A stretch of DNA of 18,265 bases from UBA6544 sp049601975 (GCA_049601975.1 JBMYRC010000080.1:1-18265), one strand, 5' to 3'. Counted from the first letter of the stretch, positions 6,857 to 15,583 are shown. Notes: a model not told the origin generated them from the letters alone. Numbers and translations are program-made.

Positions 6857-7981
6857 TTACGCCGGTTTGCCTGAAGGGACTTTCATTTCCGATAGCGTCT
6901 CTCCAACAGCGGCCAGTGCCGCGCATATATCAGCGCTATTGAGATCGCCGATACAGCCCATGCGAAAACTATCCGCTACCGTCAGCTTGCCCGAATATAT
7001 GACGAAGCCTTTTCCTTTCAGACGGTCATAGAAATCCTGAAAATCGAAACGCGGATCAGCGGGCATCCGGAACGTGACGATGATGGGCGCTTGCAGATTG
7101 TGCGACAGCAACGGTACGAAACCATAGCCCCGCATCCCATCTGTCAGGATGCGGCAATTCTCGCTATACCGCGCGAAACGCCCTTCGACGCCGCCTTCCG
7201 CCGCATGTGAGTCGAGCGCCGCCTTAAACGCAAATACGACATGCGTCGGCGGCGTAAAGCGCCACTGGCCATTACCTTCCATCGCCTTCCACTGGTCGAA
7301 CAAATCGAGGCTAAGCGAATGGGCGTTGTTTTCGCTCTCAAGCAAGGCCGGTTTACGGCAGAGGACGAACCCCATGCCGGGCACCCCCTCAAAGCATTTA
7401 TTCGACGACGCGGCGACCGCATCGCAAGTAACTTTCGAAAGGTCGAGCGGAATCGCGCCGAAGGCGCTCATGGAGTCAATCAGCAACCGCCGGTCCCTTG
7501 CCGCGACGACAGCGGCGATTCCCTCAATCGGATTGAGTATGCCGGACGTCGTCTCACAATGAACGACAACGACATGGCCGATATCCGGATCGTTATCGAG
7601 AATGGCTTCCACGGCCGCTGCATCGGGCGGCGTATCCTCCGGCGTCTCGGAGACGACATAAGCACGGTTCATATAATCGCAAATTTTCGCGATGCGATGC
7701 CCATAAGCGCCATTGATGACGATGAGGAGTTTGCCGTCGCGTGGCAGAAACGTGCCGATCATCGCCTCGACGGCGAAAGTTCCACTACCTTGCAAGGGGA
7801 CTGCCGTGAACGCGTCGCCACCGCCCGAGATCGAAACCAGTTGGGCACGCATCGCTTGCGTCGTATCGATAAACGCTTGATCCCGGGAGCCCCAGTCGTG
7901 GAGCATCGCTTCTTTAGTCGCCATCGACGTGGTCAACGGGCCGGGAGTTAGTAACAGGGCGTCGCCGTTTGCCGAACTCAT
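6857..7981 (-). CDS. phnW: 2-aminoethylphosphonate--pyruvate transaminase PhnW
   Basis: PLP enzyme that transfers the amino group of 2-aminoethylphosphonate to pyruvate, giving phosphonoacetaldehyde and alanine; cytoplasmic. The 374-residue length is normal for PhnW. Seen: LLLTPGPLTTS at 9-19, the DWGSRD loop near 29-34, PLQGSGTFAVEAMI (phosphate-binding region), HCETTSGILNP, D169 in LIDSMSAFGAIPLD (pairs with the PLP ring nitrogen), the Schiff-base lysine K195 in SSNKCFEGVPGMGF, and the substrate-binding R340 in SFRMGCIGDL. AAGGA lies 8 bases before the ATG. The aepX-like gene ends 81 bases upstream on the same strand, so binding protein and transaminase are probably one unit. No damage is visible. 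Confidence 0.95.
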   Translation of the reverse strand: MSSANGDALLLTPGPLTTSMATKEAMLHDWGSRDQAFIDTTQAMRAQLVSISGGGDAFTAVPLQGSGTFAVEAMIGTFLPRDGKLLIVINGAYGHRIAKICDYMNRAYVVSETPEDTPPDAAAVEAILDNDPDIGHVVVVHCETTSGILNPIEGIAAVVAARDRRLLIDSMSAFGAIPLDLSKVTCDAVAASSNKCFEGVPGMGFVLCRKPALLESENNAHSLSLDLFDQWKAMEGNGQWRFTPPTHVVFAFKAALDSHAAEGGVEGRFARYSENCRILTDGMRGYGFVPLLSHNLQAPIIVTFRMPADPRFDFQDFYDRLKGKGFVIYSGKLTVADSFRMGCIGDLNSADICAALAAVGETLSEMKVPSGKPA

Positions 7982-8062
7982 CCTGCATGTCCTTAAAAAT
8001 CGAGAGCGTGAATAAACAATTCTTACAACCGGTTCTTCTGAAAGGCCAAGCTTCGTTTCCGG

Positions 8063-9082
8063 CTAACGCCCCGGTTCCGCTTTCGCGCCGAAGCGGATGC
8101 GCCATTCAGAGAGAATGCGCTCTCGGTTACCAGCAGTTGCAGCCGGATCCATCGGCACGAGACGTTCCTTAATCTTCTTAGGATAGAACCGCGTAGACAG
8201 CGTCGCGCTTGGCAAGGATAGAATACCGAATCCTCGAGCCTGAAGACCCATGGCGTCACGACCGATACTCCAATCCAAGAATCGGCGGGCCGCTAAGGCA
8301 TAAGGGGTGCCGTCGACGATCGCCATGGCTTCGACATCCCACCCCACTCCGTCTCCCGGCACGATCACTTCGATCGGTTCTCCTTTCGCCTGCATTTTCG
8401 CCCCTCGATAGGCATAGGAAATTCCAATTGGATAACCGCCCCGCGCCACCAAGTCGCACGGCCTGTTCCCGGAGCGCATATAAGCGGCAATATTGCGATG
8501 TAACCCTTCCATATACCGCCATCCACCCGCATCACCCCACAGGGAAAACCATCCGGCGACCGCCATAAAGCCGGTCCGTGTCGCGCGTGGATCAAGGCCT
8601 ATTATGCGATCCCGATAATCGGGGTTTAATAGATCGCCCCAACGCAATGGTTTCTTCAATTTCTCCGCCGCCAACGCCTCTGGATTGACGCAGAGAGCAC
8701 TCGCCCAGGCGCGCTGGCCGGTCCAGCGGGGCGGCGTCAATGGATCGCTGAATAGCCGGTCTAATTTCTCGAACCCTTTTGGCGTATAAGGTTGGAAAAA
8801 TTCCGCAGCGGCCAGATCCGCGAGCGCCGAAGCCGGCATTCCCCAAACCACATCCGCTTTCGGCTGATCGTGCTCGATGCGTAACTGTCCAAGGATATTG
8901 TCCACCGAATCCCGCACCCACCGGATGTCGATATCCGGATGGGCAGCGGTAAAGGCACGCCCAATCCCTTGCGCCTCTGTCTCGCCGACAGCGGTATAGA
9001 CGTTAATTTGGGTCGCCGCCAAAACGTTCGTGGTCGCAACAAGGCCGATGAATAAAAATAGTATTCTTATCGCATTACGCAT
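8063..9082 (-). CDS. aepX: Periplasmic binding protein, probable 2-aminoethylphosphonate ABC transporter (AepX/PhnS2 type)
   Basis: A 339-residue secreted binding protein. MRNAIRILFLFIGLVATTNV begins a clear signal peptide, probably cut after ...NVLA. The mature part has the fold-type of iron/phosphonate-class binding proteins: INVYTAVGETEAQGIG, HPDIDIRWVRDS, ADVVWGMPASALADL, AYMRSGNRPCD, GGYPIGISYAYRGAKMQAKG, and GVGWDVEAMAIVDGT. The WVRDS, VVWG and PIGISYAYRGAK runs match my memory of the putative 2-aminoethylphosphonate-binding family (TIGR03261/AepX). The neighbour phnW supports this. The ATG at 9082 is chosen for the signal peptide; an open extension to 9232 overlaps the divergent gene. 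No matching permease or ATPase gene lies next to it, which is unusual for this system. A different organic ligand is possible. Confidence 0.75.
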   Translation of the reverse strand: MRNAIRILFLFIGLVATTNVLAATQINVYTAVGETEAQGIGRAFTAAHPDIDIRWVRDSVDNILGQLRIEHDQPKADVVWGMPASALADLAAAEFFQPYTPKGFEKLDRLFSDPLTPPRWTGQRAWASALCVNPEALAAEKLKKPLRWGDLLNPDYRDRIIGLDPRATRTGFMAVAGWFSLWGDAGGWRYMEGLHRNIAAYMRSGNRPCDLVARGGYPIGISYAYRGAKMQAKGEPIEVIVPGDGVGWDVEAMAIVDGTPYALAARRFLDWSIGRDAMGLQARGFGILSLPSATLSTRFYPKKIKERLVPMDPAATAGNRERILSEWRIRFGAKAEPGR

Positions 9083-9170
9083 AATGGAAATTGCTATCAC
9101 GACCCGACGACGCGAACCAGCATCCGGCTTTGCGACTGACGGCAAACAATGGTTAAACTTCGCCGTCACA

Positions 9171-9179
9171 GGGAGAGAG
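9171..9179 (+). promoter_or_regulatory. Ribosome binding site deciding the dehydrogenase start
   Basis: GGGAGAGAG lies 3 bases before the ATG at 9183. The frame is open further upstream to 9030, but that stretch lies across the divergent aepX start and has no comparable site. Confidence 0.6.
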
Positions 9180-9182
9180 AAC

Positions 9183-11618
9183 ATGGCAGAATTACCATCT
9201 AAAACAAGGGTCCTGATTATCGGCGGCGGCATCGTCGGGTGTAGTGTCGCCTATCATCTGACCAAGCTTGGCTGGTCGGATGTCGTGCTGCTGGAGCAGG
9301 GTCGCTTGAGCTGTGGCACTACGTGGCACGCGGCCGGATTGGTCGGCCAATTGCGCGCCACTCACAATCAAACCGAACTCGCGCGCTATACCCGAGACCT
9401 CTATATCGGCCTGGAAGAAGAGACCGGACAGGCGACCGGCTATCGCAGCACCGGCAGCATTTCGGTCGCCCGCACGCCGGAGCGCGACGAAGAAATGAAA
9501 CGCCAGGCCGGCATGGCAGACGCCTTCGGCGTTGAGGTCGAACGCATCTCTCTCGACGATGCCAAAGCGCAAGCTCCATTGCTCCATACTGACGATCTGG
9601 TCGCCGCCTACTTGATCCCCTCCGACGGGATGACAAACCCGACCGATACCACGCAGGCGCTGGCGAAAGGGGCGCGAAACGGCGGCGCGAAAATTGTCGA
9701 AACCGTCCAAGTTTCTGAAATTCTGACCGAAAATGGCCGCGCGTTGGGCGCTCTCACCGACCAAGGGCGCATAGACGCGGAAGTCGTCGTCGTCTGCGCG
9801 GGAATGTGGACGCGGGAATTATGTGCACCGCTCGGCGTCGACGTGCCACTGCACGCGGCGGAACACTACTACATCGTCACCCGGCCGATGGAAGGCGTGG
9901 TGCGCAACCAGCCGGTGATCCGCGATATGGACGGCTACATCTACATCAAGGAAGAAGTCGGCGGCTTGCTCCTCGGCGGATTCGAGCCGAATGCCAAGCC
10001 TTGGGGCATGGAGGGCATTCCGGATGGATTCGAATTCCAGGCTCTGCCGGAGGATTGGGACCAGTTCGAGGTCTTCATGAATACTGGGTTGGAGCGCATC
10101 CCAGCTTTGGCTGAGGCTGAAATTCGCCAGCTTTTCGTCGGACCCGAGAGTTTTACTCCCGACAACCGCTATATCCTGGGCGAAGCGACCGAATTGCGGA
10201 AACTTTACATCGCCGCCGGTTTCAACTCTATCGGCATTCAATCCGCCGGGGGGGCGGGCAAGGCACTGGCAGAATGGATCGTTGAGGACGCGCCGACCAT
10301 GGACTTGGCCGAACTCGATATTCGGCGCTTCCATCGCTTCGAACGTAATCGCGCTTTTCTTTATGACCGCACCCAAGAGTCCTTGGGACTTCTCTACGCT
10401 ATGCATTGGCCCTTCCGGCAACCGGAAACAGCGCGCGGCGCCCGCCGTAGCCCGTTTCACGACCGGCTCGACACCCACGGCGCTTGTTTTGGCGTCACCA
10501 TGGGATGGGAGCGCCCCATGTGGTTCGCGGACAAAGGACAAGACAACACATACAGCTACGGCTGGGGCCGTACCCCTTGGTTCAATAACTGGGCGCGAGA
10601 ACACAAGGCAACCCGCGAGGGCGTCGCGCTATTTGATATGTCCTCTTTCGCGAAATTTCGGCTGGAAGGCCCGGATGCAGAGGCAGTGTTGCAGGATATC
10701 TGTACTTGCGACACTCGGATCGAGCCCGGACAGGTACGCTACACCCAATGGCTGAACGCCAAAGGCGGCATCGAAGCCGACCTGACCGTTGCGCGATTGA
10801 CCAGCGATGCCTTCCTAGTGGTCACCGGCGCCGCCGCTGCGTCGCGCGATTATGTATGGCTGAAACGGCATATCGGAGAGCGTCGCGCGATCGCAACGGA
10901 CGTAACTTCGGGAATATCTTCCCTTGGTCTAATGGGGCCTCGATCCCGCGAGGTCCTCGCGGCGCTTTGCGGAGAAGACGTCTCCGACAATGCGTTGCAG
11001 TATCGCGGCGCTTTGGAGATGGAGATCGGATACGCACCCGTACGTGCCGTACGCATTAGTTATATGGGCGAGCTGGGGTACGAGCTATACATGGCCACGG
11101 AGTTCGCACAGCATCTTTTCGACCGTATGATGGAGACGGGAAAAGATTTCGGCCTAACGATGGCGGGCTATCACGCGATGGACTCGCTACGACAGGAAAA
11201 AGGCTTCCGCCATTGGGGTCATGATATCGGTATAGAAGACACGCCTTTTCAGGCAGGGCTTGGCTTTGCTATCGATTGGAATGCAGATTTCATCGGCCGG
11301 GACGTCCTCGAGACCAAACGGGGCAAACCGCTCGATCGACGCCTCGTGCAATTCCTGCTCACCGACCCCGATGCCCGTATGTTTCACGATGAGCCCATCT
11401 TTCGGGACGACGTACGTGTTGGCTACACCACGTCGGCGTCCTATGGGCATGCGATGGGTGCCGCTGTGGGCATGGGATATGTGTCGGAGCCGGACGGTGT
11501 CACCAAGGATTGGATCGATAGCGGCAATTGGTCGATCGAAATCGCCACCGATTCCGTGTCCGCACGAGCGCAACTCGCGGGCTTTTACGATCCCAAAGGT
11601 GACCGGATGAAGGGCTAG
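9183..11618 (+). CDS. FAD-dependent dimethylglycine/sarcosine dehydrogenase-like protein with GcvT domain
   Basis: An 811-residue two-part enzyme of the DMGDH/SARDH family, which demethylates N-methylated glycines (or related methylamines) and passes the methyl carbon to tetrahydrofolate. The FAD/DAO half occupies about 8-380: dinucleotide fold RVLIIGGGIVGCSVAYHL, then SCGTTWHAAGL, where H49 is the position that covalently binds FAD in characterised relatives. ELARYTRDLYIGLEEETG and VVVCAGMWTREL follow. A linker domain covers about 380-430, then the GcvT folate-binding half from about 450: FADKGQDNTYSYGWGR, GVALFDMSSFAKFRLEGPDA, GLMGPRSREVLAAL, GELGYELYMATEFAQHLFD, and DSLRQEKGFRHWGHDIGIE; GcvT_C near the end. 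The exact substrate cannot be assigned. It is divergent from aepX with about 100 bases between, room for two promoters. Its stop overlaps that of the convergent small membrane protein in a shared CTAG. Confidence 0.9.
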   Translation: MAELPSKTRVLIIGGGIVGCSVAYHLTKLGWSDVVLLEQGRLSCGTTWHAAGLVGQLRATHNQTELARYTRDLYIGLEEETGQATGYRSTGSISVARTPERDEEMKRQAGMADAFGVEVERISLDDAKAQAPLLHTDDLVAAYLIPSDGMTNPTDTTQALAKGARNGGAKIVETVQVSEILTENGRALGALTDQGRIDAEVVVVCAGMWTRELCAPLGVDVPLHAAEHYYIVTRPMEGVVRNQPVIRDMDGYIYIKEEVGGLLLGGFEPNAKPWGMEGIPDGFEFQALPEDWDQFEVFMNTGLERIPALAEAEIRQLFVGPESFTPDNRYILGEATELRKLYIAAGFNSIGIQSAGGAGKALAEWIVEDAPTMDLAELDIRRFHRFERNRAFLYDRTQESLGLLYAMHWPFRQPETARGARRSPFHDRLDTHGACFGVTMGWERPMWFADKGQDNTYSYGWGRTPWFNNWAREHKATREGVALFDMSSFAKFRLEGPDAEAVLQDICTCDTRIEPGQVRYTQWLNAKGGIEADLTVARLTSDAFLVVTGAAAASRDYVWLKRHIGERRAIATDVTSGISSLGLMGPRSREVLAALCGEDVSDNALQYRGALEMEIGYAPVRAVRISYMGELGYELYMATEFAQHLFDRMMETGKDFGLTMAGYHAMDSLRQEKGFRHWGHDIGIEDTPFQAGLGFAIDWNADFIGRDVLETKRGKPLDRRLVQFLLTDPDARMFHDEPIFRDDVRVGYTTSASYGHAMGAAVGMGYVSEPDGVTKDWIDSGNWSIEIATDSVSARAQLAGFYDPKGDRMKG

Positions 11619-11833
11619 CCGCCTTCTTTAAAAACGTGCCAATACAAGGTCCCGTATACGACGGCCGCAACGGTGAGAAAGAACGGTGCGAGCGCCCGCG
11701 CTTCTTCCAACGGCGCCTCCGTAAAAATCATGAAATATGTGGCTGCGAATATAGTCGTCGCCAAACCCGCGACGATGGGGGCGGAAGGCAGGAGAAAGGG
11801 CAAAATGGCCACGATTTCGACAAAACGGGGCAT
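11615..11833 (-). CDS. Small hydrophobic membrane protein, unknown
   Basis: A 72-residue protein with two or three membrane segments: IVAILPFLLPSAPIVAGLAT followed by an aromatic stretch at about 7-38, and APFFLTVAAVVYGTLYW at about 48-65. A short charged loop with EAPLEEARAL lies between, and the tail is polar (HVFKEGG). The ATG at 11833 has no strong ribosome site. The gene is convergent with the dehydrogenase and the two stops overlap. The hydrophobic pattern is too regular for a chance shadow frame, and it lies outside its neighbours, so I believe it is coding. I recognise no family; it could also be the end of a once longer gene. Confidence 0.55.
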   Translation of the reverse strand: MPRFVEIVAILPFLLPSAPIVAGLATTIFAATYFMIFTEAPLEEARALAPFFLTVAAVVYGTLYWHVFKEGG

Positions 11834-11925
11834 AAGAACGATTTCAGCCCACCGACGTTACGCTTGGCAAGCCTTGGCGGATAATTCCCACCACGCTACC
11901 TTCCTTGATACGCAATTTTAACCGT

Positions 11926-11931
11926 AAGGAG
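11926..11931 (+). promoter_or_regulatory. Ribosome binding site of the NicX-like gene
   Basis: AAGGAG stands 6 bases before the ATG at 11938 and selects it over the open extension to 11905. Confidence 0.65.
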
Positions 11932-11937
11932 ATCGTC

Positions 11938-13101
11938 ATGGCGCAGCCACCGGAAGAAGCCCTGATCGGGTTACCACGGGAAGAGAAACTGGAGACGGTG
12001 CTCACCGGCCAGTATTTCGAGGCCATGGACAATCTCGTGCGTACTTTCGCCATCCGACCCGACGACACCATGGTGTTCCTGGCGGACCGCAAGCTCGATC
12101 CCCGCGTCATCCACGCGATCTGCGGGCTTGCGCGCTCGCGCGGCGTGAAACCGACGGTGATCATGGCCGACAGCAGCCAGTCGACGGAAATTCCGGTCGA
12201 GCTGCGCCCCTTGGTGGAGACCGCCAGTTTCGTCGTCTCTACTTGGTTCTGCTCAATCATCGATCCCTTTTGCATCAAGATGCGCAAGGAGAAGGGCCAA
12301 CGCTGGGTGAAAATCACCTATTTCCGCGACTTGGACCTATTGAAGACACCGCAGGCTCGTTTCCCCATCGACATCGTCGGCGAAATCATCCGACAAACTG
12401 CCGAGATGTTCCCGAAGGGGCAAGATTTCGACCTGAAATTCGGCGATCCGCGCGGCACCGACCTCACTATTAAATACACAGCGCAAATGCGCGACAATTT
12501 GTTGAAATCCAACCGCTGGCGCGGACTTATGACGGCGGACGAGCCCGGATGCTACGTCCACTATCTGCCTTGCCATGGTCCCAACGTTTACGACCGGACC
12601 TCCGTCGACGACGACGATTCAGTCCAAGTAGAGACCAACGGCGTGATGATACCCTATTGGGCGGTCGGCTTCGAGAAGCCGTTCGAAAATCCGCCTCAGG
12701 TCATTTTCAAGGACGACCTAATCACCGAAGTCGAGGGCAATTCGGAGGAAGCGGCTATCTTGCGCGACATGCTGGTCGGCGGACAGTTGATCGAGCTTGG
12801 CTGCGGCTTCAACCCGAAAGCACCGCGGCACACGATCTACCCGGCGGGCTCGAACTCCGTCGGCGCACTGCATTTCGGCATAGATCTCGCGAAGCCGAAC
12901 GATTACATCCGCAAGATGATGCCGGAATGGGAAGAACCGCCGGTTCATATGGATTTGATCACCTTCGACTCAACCGTGACGGCGGGCAACACCACCCTCA
13001 TCGACAAGGGCTTCTTGAATGCCCTCAACGCACCGAGCGTGGTGGAAATGGCGTCGCAATTCGGCGACCCTGTGGATTTATTGCAAAACTGGCCGGATTA
13101 G
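11938..13101 (+). CDS. NicX / M29-aminopeptidase-like metal-dependent protein
   Basis: A 387-residue soluble protein. The C-terminal half carries likely metal ligands in the order expected for the family that joins M29 aminopeptidases and the ring-opening dioxygenase NicX (2,5-dihydroxypyridine 5,6-dioxygenase): E286 in LIELGCGFNP, H312 in VGALHFGIDL, and H337 and D339 in PVHMDLITFDSTV. The last motif resembles the H-x-D pair of NicX and the HIDF/HLDF element of M29 peptidases. The N-terminal half (DDTMVFLADRKLDPRVIHAI, GVKPTVIMADSSQ) looks like the alpha/beta domain of the same group. Whether it is a peptidase, a dioxygenase or another enzyme cannot be read from the sequence. It starts about 100 bases after the small membrane gene and ends 4 bases from the convergent MFS gene. 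No damage seen. Confidence 0.7.
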   Translation: MAQPPEEALIGLPREEKLETVLTGQYFEAMDNLVRTFAIRPDDTMVFLADRKLDPRVIHAICGLARSRGVKPTVIMADSSQSTEIPVELRPLVETASFVVSTWFCSIIDPFCIKMRKEKGQRWVKITYFRDLDLLKTPQARFPIDIVGEIIRQTAEMFPKGQDFDLKFGDPRGTDLTIKYTAQMRDNLLKSNRWRGLMTADEPGCYVHYLPCHGPNVYDRTSVDDDDSVQVETNGVMIPYWAVGFEKPFENPPQVIFKDDLITEVEGNSEEAAILRDMLVGGQLIELGCGFNPKAPRHTIYPAGSNSVGALHFGIDLAKPNDYIRKMMPEWEEPPVHMDLITFDSTVTAGNTTLIDKGFLNALNAPSVVEMASQFGDPVDLLQNWPD

Positions 13102-13105
13102 CGGG

Positions 13106-14293
13106 CTAGCGCCGCCCCCACTCCAAGACAGCCACGGCAATGAAGGCCAGCGCGGTAAGCAGGGAAAAGACGGCAGCGTATTGCCCGGTCCAATCGAGTG
13201 CCGCGCCGCAGAGCAGCGGTGTGGCACAGACGCCGCCATACATAAATACCTGACCGCCGCCCGTGACTTCGGCGGCACGGCCTTCAGGCGCCAAGCGGGC
13301 CAATTCAGCAAACAGCAGTCCAACCCAACCATTGCCGAAAGCGCCGGTGACGGCGATTGCCAAATACATTGCCCAGAGCGGCCAATCGGCGCTGAAATTG
13401 GCGATGGCAATCACACCGCCCCCCATGCCCGCCGCTGAGATCACCAACAGCAGAGCTGTTTCCACGCGGCGCTCGGCGATGGACCCCAGAGCGATACGCG
13501 CGACGACACCGGAGACATTGATGGTCGCGAACGCATAGCCCGCTTCGGTCGTCGACATTCCAGCTTCGCGCCAGAGATAAACCGCGAGATAGGCTAGTAG
13601 GGCGACTTGGCTGCCAGCGAACAATGCGCCGGCCACGGAAGTGGCGGCGACCTGCCGTCCCGCGAGTGAGAGGCGTAACGATTCCATCATGCCGCCTGAT
13701 GGCTTCGGCTGAGCTGCGGATTTCGTCGGCCCACCGAGACCGCCCACACCTGCAATGATAAAGAACAACAGCGCCATGGCCGGCACCACCGCGAACGCGG
13801 CCTGCCATCCCCAGAGCAACGCCAGCGGCGGCAATATCAAGCCCGCCAGAATTCCCCCCATCGGAGTTGCGCATTGCTTAAGTGAAAACAAAAAAGCCTG
13901 CCATCCAGGCGGCGATATCCGCACCAGGACGACACTTCCCACCGGATTCATCGGTCCCGTCGCCAAGCCGAGCAACGCCGCCGACAGGAACGCAAGCCAC
14001 GGGTGCGCGCCGATAAAGGTGAGACTGCCGAGAACCACCGCGACCATCATCGCGCGAAATGCCCACGCCGCTCCCCAATGCGCCATCATCCATCCGGACA
14101 TCAGCCCCGACACACTCGCAAAAGCATAAATGACCGCGAACAAATAGCCGATCCATTCGGGTGGAATGCCGACGTCGCCCGCCGCGTCCGGGGCGATAAT
14201 CGTAATCCCGTATGTCGACATTACGATCATGCTCTGCATCAGCACGATGGCGATCAGCGGTACGAGAACAGGTTTTTCCAGAAGATCGCGCAT
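13106..14293 (-). CDS. MFS transporter
   Basis: A 395-residue integral membrane protein with about 12 hydrophobic spans and a central cytoplasmic loop near residues 187-200 (GGPTKSAAQPKPSGG). Seen: VLVPLIAIVLMQSMIVMSTY (span 1), GYLFAVIYAFASVSGLMSGW then HWGAAWAFR, the MFS loop 2-3 region, LLGLATGPMNPVGSVVLVRI (spans 4-5), AGYAFATINVSGVVARIALG and the loop ERRVETA in the second half. It belongs to the major facilitator family and exchanges or imports a small molecule; substrate unknown. It faces the NicX-like gene tail to tail. Upstream lies the methyltransferase pseudogene, divergent. No stop or frameshift. Confidence 0.85.
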   Translation of the reverse strand: MRDLLEKPVLVPLIAIVLMQSMIVMSTYGITIIAPDAAGDVGIPPEWIGYLFAVIYAFASVSGLMSGWMMAHWGAAWAFRAMMVAVVLGSLTFIGAHPWLAFLSAALLGLATGPMNPVGSVVLVRISPPGWQAFLFSLKQCATPMGGILAGLILPPLALLWGWQAAFAVVPAMALLFFIIAGVGGLGGPTKSAAQPKPSGGMMESLRLSLAGRQVAATSVAGALFAGSQVALLAYLAVYLWREAGMSTTEAGYAFATINVSGVVARIALGSIAERRVETALLLVISAAGMGGGVIAIANFSADWPLWAMYLAIAVTGAFGNGWVGLLFAELARLAPEGRAAEVTGGGQVFMYGGVCATPLLCGAALDWTGQYAAVFSLLTALAFIAVAVLEWGRR

Positions 14294-14361
14294 GATGGTT
14301 TACTTGGATTACGGAGAGCGCATGTAAACAGGCCTCCCAGTTTTGTCGACGCTCAAATCCG

Positions 14362-15090
14362 ATGGATAATTATTATTCCGAAGACTTGGCCTATTGTCAT
14401 CACATTGGGTTTTCCAATCCACGACTACCCGGCGCGGTCATTGGTGCACTGCGAGAGAACGGCATTGCGGATGGCTTGATCGTCAATCTTGGGTGCAATG
14501 GCGGGCACCTTTTAGCTGCACTTGCCCAATCGGGCTAAGGTACGATCGGCGTCGATCTCTCTGCAGCGGCCTTGGCATTGTCGGAAAAACTGGCGCCCAG
14601 CGCGACACTATATCATGGCAATGTTGCCGGGTTCACCTTGCCCAAGTGCGCGGCGATCGCGGCACTCGGTGAAGTGCTCTGTTACACTTCGGAAGCGGGG
14701 AGTGATACACTCGCGAATGACGATTTTCTTCAATCCAGCTTTACCGCTCTCCCACCTGGCGGTGTGCTGATGTTCGATATCGTCATCCGCGACAACGCCA
14801 ATATGTTCCACTACCGTCGTCGCCAAACGGGCAAAGATTAGCGCATTGACCATACGGCGAGCGAAGGTCTTGGCAGGCATCGTTTGCGTCGGGATATCGT
14901 CCTCGACCAACACATTGATGGAAGTTGGAGGCGATCTCGAGAGACGCACTGGCTTAATATACATTGCAAATCAGGCCTTATAACCAGGCTCAGACAAGTT
15001 GGATTCGAGACCGCTATATCGAACCGAATTGGCGATGTCGAGATGCTGTCGCGCCGCTCGGTCTTTATCTGCCGGAAACCGACGTGCTAA
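14362..15090 (+). pseudogene. Class I SAM-dependent methyltransferase with two nonsense mutations
   Basis: A single frame of 242 codons from ATG 14362 to TGC-TAA at 15090 encodes a small methyltransferase but contains TAA at 14536-14538 and TAG at 14839-14841. The frame is continuous: NYYSEDLAYCHHIGF, GLIVNLGCNGGHLLAALAQSG, then stop. TIGVDLSAAALALSEKLAP follows (the acidic D of motif II), then AIAALGEVLCYTS, ALPPGGVLMFDI, RRRQTGKD, then stop. RIDHTASEGLG, LRQVGFETAISNRIGDVEML and SVFICRKPTC complete it. Motif I reads VNLGCNGG instead of the usual D-x-G-C-G-S/G-G, so it has drifted too. The first stop fits a Tyr codon (GYG) and the second a Trp codon (KDWRI). No frameshift. It precedes gloA by 43 bases on the same strand. 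Confidence 0.8.
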
Positions 15091-15133
15091 AACACTTCCA
15101 ACCAATTCAGACGAGACAGGGAGTTTCCGGACA

Positions 15134-15574
15134 ATGCGCTATCTCCACACCATGGTACGGGTGAAAGACCTCGACAAAGCACTCGATTTTTACTGCACCA
15201 AGCTCGGCATGGTGGAAACCCGCCGCACCGAGAGCAAGAAGGGCCGCTACACCAATCTTTTCCTCGCCGCGTCCGAAGACAAAACGAATGCCGAGGCCAC
15301 CAAAGCACCGGTATTGGAGCTGACTTATAACTGGGATACTGAGGATTATACGGGTGGCCGGAACTTCGGTCATCTCGCGTTCGAGGTCGATGATATCTAT
15401 CAGCTATGCGCCGACCTTCAGGCCTCCGGCGTCACAATTAATCGCCCGCCCCGTGATGGTTACATGGCGTTCATCCGCTCACCCGACGGCATCTCCATCG
15501 AGCTGCTGCAAAAAGGAGGCGCCAAGGAAGCGGCTGAGCCGTGGAAATCAATGGACAACTCAGGAGCCTGGTAA
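15134..15574 (+). CDS. gloA: Lactoylglutathione lyase (glyoxalase I)
   Basis: A 146-residue glyoxalase I that isomerises the methylglyoxal-glutathione adduct to S-lactoylglutathione in the cytoplasm. All four metal ligands of the E. coli enzyme have counterparts: H5 (MRYLHTMVRV), E62 (LELTYNW), H80 (NFGHLAFEVDD) and E123 (SIELLQKG). LDFYCTKLGMVETRR and ICADLQ-type segments of the paired beta-alpha-beta-beta-beta units are present. The ATG at 15134 begins exactly at the family start; AGGGAG lies about 12 bases upstream. The open frame further upstream overlaps the methyltransferase pseudogene and is ignored. Normal length, no damage. Confidence 0.95.
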   Translation: MRYLHTMVRVKDLDKALDFYCTKLGMVETRRTESKKGRYTNLFLAASEDKTNAEATKAPVLELTYNWDTEDYTGGRNFGHLAFEVDDIYQLCADLQASGVTINRPPRDGYMAFIRSPDGISIELLQKGGAKEAAEPWKSMDNSGAW

Positions 15575-15583
15575 CGGGCGCTT

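Noticed and set aside
7241..7951. Plus-strand 236-codon frame opposite phnW
   Set aside because: Shadow frame over an intact, unmistakable PhnW; charged-residue-rich composition typical of antisense frames in GC-rich DNA.
9030..9182. 51-codon upstream extension of the dehydrogenase
   Set aside because: It would overlap the divergent aepX start and lacks a ribosome site, whereas the ATG at 9183 has GGGAGAGAG and begins right before the FAD-binding strand.
14008..14479. Plus-strand frame of about 158 codons opposite and beyond the MFS gene start
   Set aside because: Mostly antisense to the MFS transporter; rich in His/Arg and without motif; the methyltransferase frame explains the region after 14362.
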